A stretch of DNA of 24,087 nucleotides, taken from positions 1 to 24,087 of the forward strand of contig JAISCU010000358.1 of the NCBI GenBank assembly GCA_031265345.1. Direction: 5' to 3'. The notes under the pieces were generated by a model. It was not told the origin of the DNA, did no database searches, and saw nothing but the letters and a program-made list of their open reading frames with translations. This stretch comes from Bifidobacteriaceae bacterium (GTDB lineage: Bacteria > Actinomycetota > Actinomycetes > Actinomycetales > WQXJ01). A program made the translations under genes and the position numbers. Of the stretch, positions 7,870-19,495 are shown in pieces. Position 1 is the stretch's first letter; each line of letters opens with the position of its first letter.

Positions 7870-8508
7870 ATGCAAACCAACCAGCCCGCCAGGGGGCGCG
7901 GAGTCCGCGGCATTGGCCGAATCCTGATGGTGTTAGGAGTTCTGGTTCTCGCCGCCGGCGTGGTCACCTATGTGGCCGTCGGAGCCCAACTCAAAGCGGA
8001 GAAGATCTCCGTCAGCGGCGACACGCCGTTCATGAGCTCGGTCTTCGGCTCGAGCGACGGCGAGACGCCCAAGGCGGTGAAGGGGCCGCTCAGCGCGATG
8101 GCGCAGGCGGAGGCCATCAAGGCCCACACCGCCCACACGCCTGAGGGCTTCGGTTTCGAGAAGTACAACGGTTCGACCGCCGCCGAGATAGCCCATGTCC
8201 GCCAGGTCAAGGACTATCCCGGCGCGGGCACCGACGAGGCCGACGCCAAGATGACGGCCCTGTGGAACATGATGAACACGTCCTCGTTCCTGCGCTCGGC
8301 CCTGATGCTCAGCGCCATGGCCTTCGGCGTGGCGTTGCTGGTCGCGGGAGTCGGCGTGGTGGTGTTCTTGACCGGTCTGGCCCTGGTCAAGGCCGGTCAC
8401 GGCCTGGACGACCAGCGCCCGATGATCGGCCAGGTGACCGAAGTGGTCACGCCGTCGCCCTCGCCGGTGGTGGTGAACGCACCGGTCGAGGCTGGCACGT
8501 CGGCCTGA
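7870..8508 (+). CDS. two-TM actinobacterial membrane protein (often mislabelled 'LigA')
   Basis: A 212-aa protein with one helix at about 19-41, an extracytoplasmic stretch of ~100 residues and a second helical segment at about 143-173, followed by a Pro/Val-rich cytoplasmic tail. The loop contains the recognisable pattern of a widespread actinobacterial family: KISVSGDTPF, then AMAQAEAIKAH, then a short segment ending NTSSFLRSALMLSAMAFGVA. From memory, members are often annotated 'aromatic ring-opening dioxygenase LigA', but nothing here resembles a dioxygenase, so that label should not be used. The start is ATG 7870 with AGGAG 9 nt upstream. The 233-bp region before it holds no gene; TATCAT at 7746-7751 could be a -10 box. 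Function unknown. Confidence 0.8.
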   Translation: MQTNQPARGRGVRGIGRILMVLGVLVLAAGVVTYVAVGAQLKAEKISVSGDTPFMSSVFGSSDGETPKAVKGPLSAMAQAEAIKAHTAHTPEGFGFEKYNGSTAAEIAHVRQVKDYPGAGTDEADAKMTALWNMMNTSSFLRSALMLSAMAFGVALLVAGVGVVVFLTGLALVKAGHGLDDQRPMIGQVTEVVTPSPSPVVVNAPVEAGTSA

Positions 8509-8591
8509 CCGTCGCGCCGACTGGGCCCAGTCCGGCGCCGTTGACGCGAGGCCCGTCCGTGCCGACAACGCCTGCGGCGCGAAGCGAGCCG

Positions 8592-8650
8592 GATGACGCG
8601 GGGGCGGGTGACGCGTGGGCCGGTGACGCGTGGGCCGGTGACGCGCGAGG
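8592..8650. repeat. 15-bp tandem repeat ahead of tsaC
   Basis: The unit GGTGACGCGTGGGCC occurs exactly at 8607-8621 and 8622-8636. It is followed by a partial copy (from 8637) and preceded by a degenerate one (8592-8606). It lies in the spacer immediately upstream of the tsaC promoter. It has no coding role on the plus strand. Confidence 0.7.
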
Positions 8651-8676
8651 ATGGGGGAGCCTCGGGCGCCAGGCCG

Positions 8677-8682
8677 TAGAAT
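8677..8682 (+). promoter_or_regulatory. -10 box of a probable leaderless tsaC transcript
   Basis: TAGAAT ends 7 nt before ATG 8690, the spacing expected if transcription begins at the start codon itself. No Shine-Dalgarno precedes that ATG. No clear -35 element was seen. Confidence 0.5.
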
Positions 8683-8689
8683 CGCCTGG

Positions 8690-9349
8690 ATGCTAGCTTC
8701 CGTGACCGGTCGGCCCGCACCCGAGGTCTTGGCTGACGCCGCCGCCGCCATCGCTCGGGGCGAGTTGGTCGTCATGCCCACCGACACGGTCTACGGCTTG
8801 GCCGCCGATCCGTTCGATCCGGCCGCGACAGCCCGCCTGTTCGCGGTCAAGCAGCGTCCGGCCGCGTTGGTCCTGCCTGTGCTGGTGCCGGACCGGGAGG
8901 CCGCCCCGGAGCTGGCGGACGGGTGGCCGGACGCGGCCGAGGCTTTGGTCCAGGCGTTCTGGCCCGGCCCGCTCACGATCATCCTCGCGGCGCGTCCAGC
9001 CGCCCGCCTGCGCCTCGGTGGCACCCCCGCTGTCAGCACCACCGTGGGCCTGCGCCAGCCCGACCATCCGGTGGCCCTCGCCCTCCTCCGGGCGACCGGC
9101 CCGTTGGCGGTCACTTCGGCCAACCTCACGGGCCACGCCCCAGCTTTGACGGCCGCCGATGCCGCGCGTCAGTTCGGCGACGAGGCGGCGGTTTACGTCG
9201 ACGCGGGCCCGGCGCCCGGTGGGATCGCGTCCACGGTGATCGACCTCGGCCGGTCCGGGTCCACGCGGCCCAGGGTGGTGCGGGCCGGGGCGATCGAGGA
9301 GGACCAGCTCGCCCGAGCGCTGGCCCAGGCGATTGGGCGGTCGGCTTGA
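8690..9349 (+). CDS. tsaC: L-threonylcarbamoyladenylate synthase (TsaC/Sua5/YwlC family)
   Basis: A 219-aa protein of the YrdC fold that makes threonylcarbamoyl-AMP from threonine, bicarbonate and ATP for the t6A37 modification of ANN-decoding tRNAs. Diagnostic motifs are VVMPTDTVYGLAADP, KQRPAALVLPVLV (the KxR ligand loop), FWPGPLTIIL, STTVGLRQPDHP and PLAVTSANLTGHAP, ending with STVIDL and PRVVRAGAI. It has the short TsaC-type length, without the C-terminal Sua5 domain. ATG 8690 is preferred over ATG 8651 because it sits 7 nt after a TAGAAT box. The stop overlaps the TTG start of wecA (TTGA), indicating coupling, and the tsaC-wecA-atpI order is common in actinobacteria. Confidence 0.93.
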   Translation: MLASVTGRPAPEVLADAAAAIARGELVVMPTDTVYGLAADPFDPAATARLFAVKQRPAALVLPVLVPDREAAPELADGWPDAAEALVQAFWPGPLTIILAARPAARLRLGGTPAVSTTVGLRQPDHPVALALLRATGPLAVTSANLTGHAPALTAADAARQFGDEAAVYVDAGPAPGGIASTVIDLGRSGSTRPRVVRAGAIEEDQLARALAQAIGRSA

Positions 9350-10509
9350 GAATCTATCTGATCCTGGGAGCGATCGCGGCCGTGGCGACGGCGCTGATGG
9401 TGCCGCTGGTGCGGCGCTTGGCGGTGGCGAGCCACGCGATCACGCCGGTGCGGGGGCGCGACGTCCACACCGTCCCGACCCCGCGTCTGGGCGGGTTGGC
9501 CATGCTGGTCGGAGTGACGGTGGGGCTGCTCACCGCTTCGCAGGTGCCGTTCTTGAAGCCGGTCTTCGCGGACCCGAACGCCGGGCCGTGGGAGGTGCTG
9601 GTGGCAGCGGCCTTCGTCTGCCTGCTGGGCGCCCTGGACGATTGGTTCGACCTCAGTTGGCCCACCAAGCTGGCCGGCCAGGTGCTGGCGGCGGGATTCC
9701 TGGCGCTGGCGGGCGTCCAGCTGATCACCCTGCCGGTAGCCGGGCTCACCATCATGTCCTCATGGTCGAGCCTGATCGTCACCATCCTGGTGGTGGTGGC
9801 CACCATCAACGCCATCAACTTCGTGGACGGCCTGGACGGCCTGGCCGCCGGCATGGTGGCTATCGGCTGCACAGCTTTCTTCCTCTACTCGTACTTGATC
9901 TCGCGCGAGTCGGGCGGTCCGAACTACGCCACTCTGGCGGCGCTGATCCTGGCCCTCACGGTCGGGGCGTGCCTCGGTTTCCTGCCCTACAACCTGAACC
10001 CGGCCCGGATCTTCATGGGCGATTCGGGCTCCATGCTGTTGGGCCTGTTGTTCGCGGCCGCCACCATCAATGTGACGGGGCAGATCGATCCGGGCGCCAC
10101 CACGATCACGCAGCGCCAAGCGTTCGGCGCCTTCCTGCCGATGATCCTGCCGTTCGCGGTCCTGGCGCTGCCGTTGCTGGACATGCTGATGGCGGTGACC
10201 CGCCGCATGCGGGCCGGGCAGTCCCCGTTCCGGGCGGACCGGATGCATCTGCACCACCGGCTGCTGAGATTGGGCCACACCCAGCGCCGTGCTGTCGCCA
10301 TCATGTACATGTGGACAGCCGTCTTGGCCTTCGGCACGGCTGGGCTGGCCGTGTTCAGGGCGCGCCAGGTGGTCACTTTCGTGGCCGTCGGCGTGTTCGT
10401 GGCCCTGGCGGCGACGATGGCGCCGAGCCTGGCCCGCCGCTACCGACTTCGGTCCCGCACCACCCGTAAGGAGACTCGACATGAACCAACCGACCAACCC
10501 CGGTCTTGA
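9346..10509 (+). CDS. wecA: polyprenyl-phosphate GlcNAc-1-phosphate transferase (WecA/TagO/MraY family)
   Basis: A ~387-aa polytopic membrane enzyme (about 11 helices) that transfers GlcNAc-1-phosphate from UDP-GlcNAc to undecaprenyl or decaprenyl phosphate, starting cell-wall glycan or linkage-unit assembly. Family signatures are RDVHTVPTPRLGGLAM, the Asp-rich loop LGALDDWFDLSWPTK, NAINFVDGLDGLAAG, ARIFMGDSGSMLLG and the histidine motif DRMHLHHRLLRLGH. The order and wording closely parallel mycobacterial WecA. The open frame extends upstream through tsaC, but homology begins near TTG 9346, which overlaps the tsaC stop and is followed at once by a membrane helix; an internal ATG at 9394 would remove part of that helix. 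Its 3' end overlaps the next gene by 29 bp. Confidence 0.93.
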   Translation: MRIYLILGAIAAVATALMVPLVRRLAVASHAITPVRGRDVHTVPTPRLGGLAMLVGVTVGLLTASQVPFLKPVFADPNAGPWEVLVAAAFVCLLGALDDWFDLSWPTKLAGQVLAAGFLALAGVQLITLPVAGLTIMSSWSSLIVTILVVVATINAINFVDGLDGLAAGMVAIGCTAFFLYSYLISRESGGPNYATLAALILALTVGACLGFLPYNLNPARIFMGDSGSMLLGLLFAAATINVTGQIDPGATTITQRQAFGAFLPMILPFAVLALPLLDMLMAVTRRMRAGQSPFRADRMHLHHRLLRLGHTQRRAVAIMYMWTAVLAFGTAGLAVFRARQVVTFVAVGVFVALAATMAPSLARRYRLRSRTTRKETRHEPTDQPRS

Positions 10510-10957
10510 CCCGCCCGAAAACGCGCCCGAAGGCGTCGGCGGCGCCCGAGATGGCGGCATCGTCTATGGGCGTGTCGGGATCCAACTGGCCGCCTTCGCC
10601 GGAGTCCTCGCGGTGGGGGGCGGCGTGGCCGGCTATGTGGCCGTGGGGACCAAAGGCATGTGGGGCGCCCTGCTGGGAGCAGCCATAGTGGGCGCCTTCT
10701 TCGGGGCCTCGGCCCTGGTGATGCACCTGTCGAAGACGGCCGAGGCGCAGGCCCGTAACCTGTTGTTGGCCTGGTTCGGCAAATTGGTGGTGCTATTCGT
10801 GCTGATGCTGGCGCTCAACCAAGCCGCCTTCATCAACCGGCCGACATTCGGAATTACGATTTTGGTGGGCGTAATTGGGTCCTTAGTCCTAGAGGGACGC
10901 GTAGTTTGGGGTGCACGCGTCACGCCGGGGCCAGAACTGCCGCCCCGCCAGGGATAA
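10481..10957 (+). CDS. atpI: AtpI-like membrane protein upstream of the ATP synthase operon
   Basis: A 158-aa protein with a hydrophilic N-terminus (~30 residues) and four predicted helices at about 32-54, 59-82, 96-113 and 122-140. Its place between wecA and atpB and its size and topology match the poorly conserved actinobacterial AtpI/ATP synthase protein I family, thought to help c-ring assembly or Mg2+ supply (family knowledge, not sequence proof). The start is ATG 10481 with AAGGAG 7 nt upstream, inside the end of wecA. The more upstream ATG in the same frame (10289) lies wholly inside wecA and is rejected. Confidence 0.75.
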   Translation: MNQPTNPGLDPPENAPEGVGGARDGGIVYGRVGIQLAAFAGVLAVGGGVAGYVAVGTKGMWGALLGAAIVGAFFGASALVMHLSKTAEAQARNLLLAWFGKLVVLFVLMLALNQAAFINRPTFGITILVGVIGSLVLEGRVVWGARVTPGPELPPRQG

Positions 10958-10959
10958 TG

Positions 10960-11039
10960 GCGAAATGGCCATTGGTCCCAATTGTGGTAGGTTAATTCCG
11001 GCCCACTGACCAACACCTGATTAAGCAGGCCATTTTCGC
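10960..11039. repeat. imperfect inverted repeat between atpI and atpB
   Basis: GCGAAATGGCC (10960-10970) and GGCCATTTTCGC (11028-11039) are inverted copies differing by one inserted A. They enclose 57 bp of relatively AT-rich sequence containing GTAGGTTAAT. The pair spans almost the whole spacer before atpB. It could be an RNA stem in the leader or mark an operator/promoter region. Confidence 0.45.
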
Positions 11040-11045
11040 TCGGCG

Positions 11046-11903
11046 ATGAGGCGATTATGGGGACCCCTTCTAGGAGTCATGGACTTGTCCTCCATCACAA
11101 GCGTGCTTGTAGCCGCGCCAGCCAGTGGCGACGGCGAAGGCGGCGGAATGCACATGCCCACGCTCGACGAGCTATTCCCGGCGCCGTTCTGGAGGATCGG
11201 GTCGTTCGAGTTCAACCGGATGGACCTGGTGAGGGTGATCGCCACCGTCGCCCTGGTGGTCTTGAGCTACCTGGGCGCCCGGCGGACCCGGCTCGTCCCG
11301 GACCGCGGCCAATCGACTTTCGAGTTGGCGATGGGATTCGTGCACCACCAGATCTGCGAGGCGGCCATGCCGCCGGCCATGGCCCGCCGCTACCTGCCGT
11401 TCATCGCCACCATCTTCTTCGGCGTGCTGGCCCTGAACATCACCGGCGTCCTGCCCTTCCTCAACGTCTCCTCCAACGGCCTGGTCGCGGTCCCCATGAT
11501 CCTGGCGGCCTGCGCCTGGGTCGCCTTCGTGGCCCAGGGGATCAAGGCCCACGGGCTCGGGCACTACTTGGCGGACAACCTGTTCCCCAAGGGTGCCCCC
11601 AAAGTGATGTACATCCTGCTGACGCCGATCGAGTTCCTCTCGACCTTCGTCCTGCGCCCGGTCACTCTGACAGTCCGTCTGATGGCCAACATGATCGCTG
11701 GGCACTTCCTGCTGACCGCCTTCTTCGTGATGACCAGCTACCTCTTGATCGAAGGCGCGGGAGTGGTCAAAGGCTTGGGCCTGCTGACCGCCGCCGCCTC
11801 GTTCGCCTTCGTCATCTTCGAGATCTTCATCGCCGGCCTGCAGGCCTTCATCTTCGCCATCCTCACATCCGTCTACATCGGGCTCGCCAAGGAGGAGCAC
11901 TGA
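11046..11903 (+). CDS. atpB: F1Fo ATP synthase subunit a
   Basis: Up to 285 aa; the membrane stator subunit carrying the proton half-channels. The C-terminal half holds the family signature around the essential arginine (RPVTLTVRLMANMIAGHFLL), with FIAGLQAFIFAILTSVYIGL as the last helix. N-terminal features include PTLDELFPAPFW and several membrane helices. The start is uncertain. ATG 11046 has no ribosome-binding site. ATG 11079 has AGGAG only 2 nt away. TTG 11085 has the same AGGAG (11072-11076) at an ideal 8 nt and would give an N-terminus closer in length to relatives. It is first in the atpBEFHAGDC operon. Confidence 0.95.
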   Translation: MRRLWGPLLGVMDLSSITSVLVAAPASGDGEGGGMHMPTLDELFPAPFWRIGSFEFNRMDLVRVIATVALVVLSYLGARRTRLVPDRGQSTFELAMGFVHHQICEAAMPPAMARRYLPFIATIFFGVLALNITGVLPFLNVSSNGLVAVPMILAACAWVAFVAQGIKAHGLGHYLADNLFPKGAPKVMYILLTPIEFLSTFVLRPVTLTVRLMANMIAGHFLLTAFFVMTSYLLIEGAGVVKGLGLLTAAASFAFVIFEIFIAGLQAFIFAILTSVYIGLAKEEH

Positions 11904-11911
11904 TGTGAACC

Positions 11912-11936
11912 CCGGTCCGGCCTGGCGCCGGACCGG
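11912..11936 (+). other. perfect stem-loop between atpB and atpE
   Basis: CCGGTCCGG (11912-11920) pairs perfectly with CCGGACCGG (11928-11936) around a seven-base loop whose ends can also pair. It lies 9 bp after the atpB stop and about 28 bp before the atpE start. It may partially terminate, stabilise the downstream mRNA, or help set the high expression subunit c needs. No U-run follows. Confidence 0.6.
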
Positions 11937-11946
11937 ACAGCACTGA

Positions 11947-12189
<243 letters not shown>

Positions 12190-12191
12190 TC

Positions 12192-12737
12192 ATGTGGCTC
12201 GCTGAAGGAACCCCGAAGGGGATCGGTCTGTTCATCCCGCCCTGGGACGAGGTCGTCATCTCGGCGCTCTGCCTGATCGTGATCGCCTGGGCGGTCGCCA
12301 AGTACGGCGTCCCGCGCTACCTCAAAGTCTTGGACGAGCGCGCCGAGGTCATCGAGGGCGGCATCAAGCGGGCCGAGGAGGCCGAATCGGAGATCGCCCA
12401 GATCCGGGCCGGCCTGGACTCGGAGAAAGAGGCCGCCCGTCTCGAGGCCGCCAAGGTCAGGGAGGACGCGAAGGCCGATGCCGTGGCGATAGTCGCGGAG
12501 GCCAAGACCAAGGCCTCGGACGAGGCCAGGCGCATCCAGGAGGCGGCCCAGCGCCAGATCGATTCGGAACGTCGCGCCGCCGAGGTGTCGTTGCGCCAAG
12601 ACGTCGGCGTCCTGGCCACGGAACTGGCCGAGCGGATCGTGGGCGAAGCCCTCAAGGATTCGGCTGTCGCCAGCCGGGTGATCGACCGTTTCTTGGAAGA
12701 CCTTGAGAGCCAGACCGCGGCCGGGAAGAGCGCTTGA
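12192..12737 (+). CDS. atpF: F1Fo ATP synthase subunit b
   Basis: A 181-aa peripheral-stalk subunit. One membrane helix near the N-terminus (about 18-40, EVVISALCLIVIAWAVAKYG) is followed by a long charged coiled coil rich in Ala, Glu, Arg and Lys (about 45-165), with the family motif YLKVLDERAEVIEGGIKRAE at its start. ATG 12192 comes 2 nt after the atpE stop and has no obvious Shine-Dalgarno, so re-initiation is likely. The gene ends one base into atpH (TGATG). Confidence 0.95.
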   Translation: MWLAEGTPKGIGLFIPPWDEVVISALCLIVIAWAVAKYGVPRYLKVLDERAEVIEGGIKRAEEAESEIAQIRAGLDSEKEAARLEAAKVREDAKADAVAIVAEAKTKASDEARRIQEAAQRQIDSERRAAEVSLRQDVGVLATELAERIVGEALKDSAVASRVIDRFLEDLESQTAAGKSA

Positions 12738-13549
12738 TGTTGGGTGGTAGCGCGGCGTCGTTGGCCAAGGCGAAGCTCGATTTGAGCCGCACCTTGGCCA
12801 AGCAAGAGGGCCAGGCGTCGCGGATCGGCGGCGAATTGTTCGCGCTGACGGACGCCTTGGACGCCGATCCGGCCCTCGCCCGCGCGCTGACCAACCCGAA
12901 CCGGGAGGCGGCGGCCAAGGCTTTGCTGGTCCGCCAGGCCATGGCCGGGCATTTCGAGCCGGCCGCCCGGTTGGCCGCCCGCACCGCAGGCCTCAGATGG
13001 TCCAAGGACCAGGACCTGGCGGACGCGCTGGAATTGATGGCCTTCGACGCCTCGCTGGCCCAGGCCCAGGCCAAGAAGATCCTCCGGGGTGTCGAGGCCG
13101 AGCTGTTCGAGGTGGACGTGGTGTTGCGCAACAATCGCGACCTGCGCACAGCCTTGGGAGACGTGGTGGCCGAATCGGCGGCGCGGGTCAAGTTGATCGA
13201 ACGCGTCTTCGCGAAGTCGGTCCGCCCCGAGACGATGTATCTTCTCAGAAGGGTGGTGGCCCACCCGCGGGGACGGGGCATCCGATACTCGCTCAAGTAC
13301 GTCGGCGACCTGGTGGCCGAGCGCCGGGGCCGCCTGGTCGTCATCGTCCAAACGGCCGCGCCGCTGACCCCGACCCAGGCCGACGCCCTGACCAAACTCC
13401 TGGCGGTCGAATACGGCCGCGACATCCAGCTGAATGTGTCAATCGACCACTCGATGATGGGCGGGCTGCGCCTCCGCGTCGGGGACGAAGTGGTGGACGG
13501 CTCGCTGGCGACCAGATTCACCGAGCTCAGGCGAGACTTGGCCGCGTGA
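12737..13549 (+). CDS. atpH: F1Fo ATP synthase subunit delta
   Basis: A 270-aa peripheral-stalk (OSCP-type) subunit linking subunit b to the F1 head. The conserved C-terminal segment is recognisable ([20 protein letters not shown], then [19 protein letters not shown] and [20 protein letters not shown]). The length of about 270 residues is normal for actinobacteria and longer than the ~177 of E. coli. ATG 12737 overlaps the atpF stop by one base and has GGAAGAG upstream; the TTG at 12734 is in frame but less likely. Confidence 0.94.
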   Translation: MLGGSAASLAKAKLDLSRTLAKQEGQASRIGGELFALTDALDADPALARALTNPNREAAAKALLVRQAMAGHFEPAARLAARTAGLRWSKDQDLADALELMAFDASLAQAQAKKILRGVEAELFEVDVVLRNNRDLRTALGDVVAESAARVKLIERVFAKSVRPETMYLLRRVVAHPRGRGIRYSLKYVGDLVAERRGRLVVIVQTAAPLTPTQADALTKLLAVEYGRDIQLNVSIDHSMMGGLRLRVGDEVVDGSLATRFTELRRDLAA

Positions 13550-13577
13550 CCAATCGAGATTCCGAAGGAAGAAGAAT

Positions 13578-17713
<4,136 letters not shown>

Positions 17714-17718
17714 GCGCC

Positions 17719-17991
17719 ATGGCCACCGAACTGAGCGTCGAGATCGCGGACTGGGAGGGCGAGGTCTGGTCCGGCCAGGCCCGCTTCTTCACCGCGCCCA
17801 GCGTCGAAGGCGGCATCGGCATCTATCCCCGGCACGAACCGCTCCTGGCGATCCTGCGGGAAGGCGAGGTCAAGGTTGAGCCGCTCGACACGCCGGAGGT
17901 CAAAGTTCGCATCACTGGCGGGTTCTTGTCCGTCGACTCCGATATTGTGACTGTGGTCGCAGACGAGGCGCAGTTGCTGAATCCCGTGTGA
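17719..17991 (+). CDS. atpC: F1Fo ATP synthase subunit epsilon (short form)
   Basis: A 90-aa subunit that caps gamma and contacts the c-ring. It contains the N-terminal beta-sandwich (ELSVEIADWEGEVWSGQARF, then GGIGIYPRHEPLLAILREGE and KVRITGGFLSVDSDIVTVVA) and stops right after VADEAQLLNPV. The two-helix C-terminal domain that inhibits ATP hydrolysis in E. coli (about 138 aa in total) is absent. Short epsilons occur in several actinobacteria. AAGGAA lies upstream of ATG 17719. It is last of the atp genes and followed after 68 bp by the DUF2550 gene. Confidence 0.95.
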   Translation: MATELSVEIADWEGEVWSGQARFFTAPSVEGGIGIYPRHEPLLAILREGEVKVEPLDTPEVKVRITGGFLSVDSDIVTVVADEAQLLNPV

Positions 17992-18059
17992 GAAGCCGGG
18001 GTCGGCATGCGCCTCGTTGACACTGCGAAGGCAATCGGAAGCAGTCAACGGAGGGATCA

Positions 18060-18476
18060 ATGCTGGAGGCGCTGGCCGTGGTCTTGGTCGGCGCTGTCGT
18101 GGCGGCCATGGGCCTGTTGGGGCTGGTGTGGCTGCGTTGGCAGTACCTGCGGTCCCGCCCAGGCTATTTCGCTTGCACCGTGGTGGAGGGCGAGGGTGCC
18201 AAGCGGCGGCAGCGTTCCGGCCTGGCGGCCTTCGCGCCCTTGTCGCTGGAGTGGTTCGCCCGCGATTCGCTGCGGCTCGCTCCGGGCCACCAGTGGCCGC
18301 GCCGGGGCTTGACCATCAAGGCCCGCCCGCTCGACGAGGACTCGGCGGCAGGGTGGCAGGTGGTGCAGTTGTCGTCCGCCGGTTCCAGCTATCTGTTGAT
18401 CATCTCCCGCGGCGCGTCGAGCGGGCTGCTGTCGTGGATCGAGGCCGGTCCCACCCGTTCCGATTCGACCGCCTGA
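18060..18476 (+). CDS. DUF2550 family membrane-anchored protein
   Basis: A 138-aa protein with one N-terminal membrane helix (about 1-24), then the family pattern WLRWQYLRSRPGYFACTVVE, an Arg/Lys-rich stretch, WFARDSLRLAPGHQWPRRGL and a C-terminal beta-rich part. Genes of this family sit directly after atpC in many actinobacteria (in M. tuberculosis, Rv1312 after Rv1311). Their function is unknown. GGAGGGA lies 4 nt before ATG 18060. The terminal residues converge on vapC with a hairpin between them. Confidence 0.85.
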   Translation: MLEALAVVLVGAVVAAMGLLGLVWLRWQYLRSRPGYFACTVVEGEGAKRRQRSGLAAFAPLSLEWFARDSLRLAPGHQWPRRGLTIKARPLDEDSAAGWQVVQLSSAGSSYLLIISRGASSGLLSWIEAGPTRSDSTA

Positions 18477-18496
18477 CGGCCGCTGCCGCCCGCTTG

Positions 18497-18526
18497 GGCC
18501 GCCTGTGGCGTGGCCCTCAGGCGGCC
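18497..18526. terminator. hairpin between DUF2550 gene and vapC
   Basis: GGCCGCCTG (18497-18505) and CAGGCGGCC (18518-18526) form a perfect 9-bp stem with a 12-base loop in the 40-bp convergent spacer, overlapping the vapC stop codon. It could terminate transcription from both sides. No U-tract is present. Confidence 0.45.
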
Positions 18527-18918
18527 ACCACTTCGATTCCGGAGGCCTCGGCCAGTCGGGCCAAACGGCGGTCGGCGGTCGCCAGGGCCGCGCCCTCGCG
18601 CCTGGCCAGCTCGAGGTAGATCAGGTCGTAGACCGGGTGGTCCTCGCGGGCGGCGCCTTCCAGAGCCGCCACGGCGGCTTCGTCTCCGAGGGGCTCCAAA
18701 CGGTTGCACATGGACGAGGCGGCGCGCAGCATATCGACGGCCTCAGCCACGGTCAGTTCGCCAGCCCGGACATATTTCCAAAGGGCATTGGCGACCTCCG
18801 CGGTGAACATGGCGGGAGCGATGATCAAGTCGGCCTGGTCGATTGCGGCCTGCGCCGCCAGCCTCCCAACGGACAAGCGGACAGCCGCGGAGGCGTCAAC
18901 CACCAATACGCGGCTCAC
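18517..18918 (-). CDS. vapC: PIN-domain ribonuclease toxin (VapC/FitB family)
   Basis: A 133-aa PIN-domain protein expected to cleave RNA in a metal-dependent manner when not bound by its antitoxin. The four acidic active-site residues are all present: Asp8 (VLVVDASAAV), Glu41 (APAMFTAEVANALWKYV), Asp98 (HPVYDLIYLELA) and Asp116 (LATADRRLARLA). This indicates an intact toxin. The GTG start at 18918 overlaps the stop of the antitoxin gene (GTGA), the usual co-translated arrangement. The pair sits between genes (DUF2550, adenosyltransferase) that are near neighbours in relatives, suggesting insertion. Confidence 0.92.
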   Translation of the reverse strand: MSRVLVVDASAAVRLSVGRLAAQAAIDQADLIIAPAMFTAEVANALWKYVRAGELTVAEAVDMLRAASSMCNRLEPLGDEAAVAALEGAAREDHPVYDLIYLELARREGAALATADRRLARLAEASGIEVVAA

Positions 18919-19163
18919 CGGTCGCGGTCCTCGCGTATCAAGGCCACCGGGTCCAGCGTCATGCGCTCTTGGCGTTCCTCGTCCCCGATGAGTGCTTTGA
19001 GGGCGGCCCTGCGTCTCGCCTTGTTGGCCTCGACCCGGCTCTCGAGCGCCTCCTCCAGGAGCGTCACCGTCTCTTGGGCGATGGAGCGTCGGTCGTCGGC
19101 GGCGGTCCGCCTGAGGTTGTCATAGAGGTCCTGCGGGCAGTTGCGCACTTGCAGCAGCGGCAT
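18915..19163 (-). CDS. vapB: ribbon-helix-helix antitoxin (VapB/FitA type)
   Basis: An 82-aa antitoxin. The N-terminal MPLLQVRNCPQDLYDNLRR with SIAQETVTLLEEAL is a FitA-like ribbon-helix-helix DNA-binding fold (beta strand 2-7, helices about 10-22 and 28-40). The Arg-rich C-terminal half (NKARRRAALKALIGDEERQE) would wrap the toxin. ATG 19163 is chosen because GGGGAG lies 8-9 nt upstream; the ATG at 19211 would add 16 residues without such a site. Overlaps vapC by 4 bp. A decayed paralogue of its C-terminal half lies at 19591-19719. Confidence 0.9.
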   Translation of the reverse strand: MPLLQVRNCPQDLYDNLRRTAADDRRSIAQETVTLLEEALESRVEANKARRRAALKALIGDEERQERMTLDPVALIREDRDR

Positions 19164-19183
19164 GGTCGTTTCTCCCCTCATTC

Positions 19184-19217
19184 CATGTATGCGCCCGGCT
19201 GCGCCAAGCATACCATG
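19184..19217 (-). promoter_or_regulatory. candidate vapBC promoter/operator
   Basis: CATGTATGC (19184-19192) and GCATACCATG (19208-19217) form an inverted repeat with one indel, 20-54 bp upstream of the vapB start. On the minus strand the distal half contains TATGCT (a TANNNT -10 candidate). Ribbon-helix-helix antitoxins typically bind such palindromes to repress their own operon; the assignment is by position. Confidence 0.4.
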
Positions 19218-19305
19218 CGATGCGTGCTTCGGCCGCGCTCAAAGGCCGGTCCCACCGACGTTGTCGGCTCGCGTCCGGTCGGGGATGGTCTCCAAGGGCC
19301 GGGCT

Positions 19306-19360
19306 TGTCCAGAAATGGCCCCGACTCGGCTCGGGACCGAGTTGCAGGGACTTATGGACA
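19306..19360. repeat. 55-bp palindromic repeat, copy 1
   Basis: Begins TGTCCAGAAATGG and ends ACTTATGGACA. The ends TGTCCA/TGGACA are perfect inverted hexamers, and the centre holds a second inverted pair, ACTCGG/CCGAGT. Copy 2 (19441-19495) matches it at 49 of 55 positions by my count; all six differences are in the central hairpin. The design resembles a REP or MITE-like element. Confidence 0.75.
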
Positions 19361-19440
19361 GCGCCGCCCGATGCCGCCGGCCGGCAGCCAGCGTCCCCGC
19401 AGGTCAGCGCGTCGATGGCTCCGGCGCCTTCCGCCGCCCA

Positions 19441-19495
19441 TGTCCAGAAATGGCTGCGACTCGCGCCGCGACCGAGTTGCAGGGACTTATGGACA
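19441..19495. repeat. 55-bp palindromic repeat, copy 2
   Basis: Same orientation as copy 1, 135 bp further on. The outer arms are identical and the inner hairpin differs (ACTCG/CGAGT around CGCCGCGAC). Conservation of the arms with change in the loop is compatible with selection or mobilisation acting on the termini. Confidence 0.75.

Noticed and set aside
19306..19495. CRISPR-like repeat-spacer arrangement
   Set aside because: Only two 55-bp copies with an 80-bp gap, internally palindromic along their whole length, and no cas genes.
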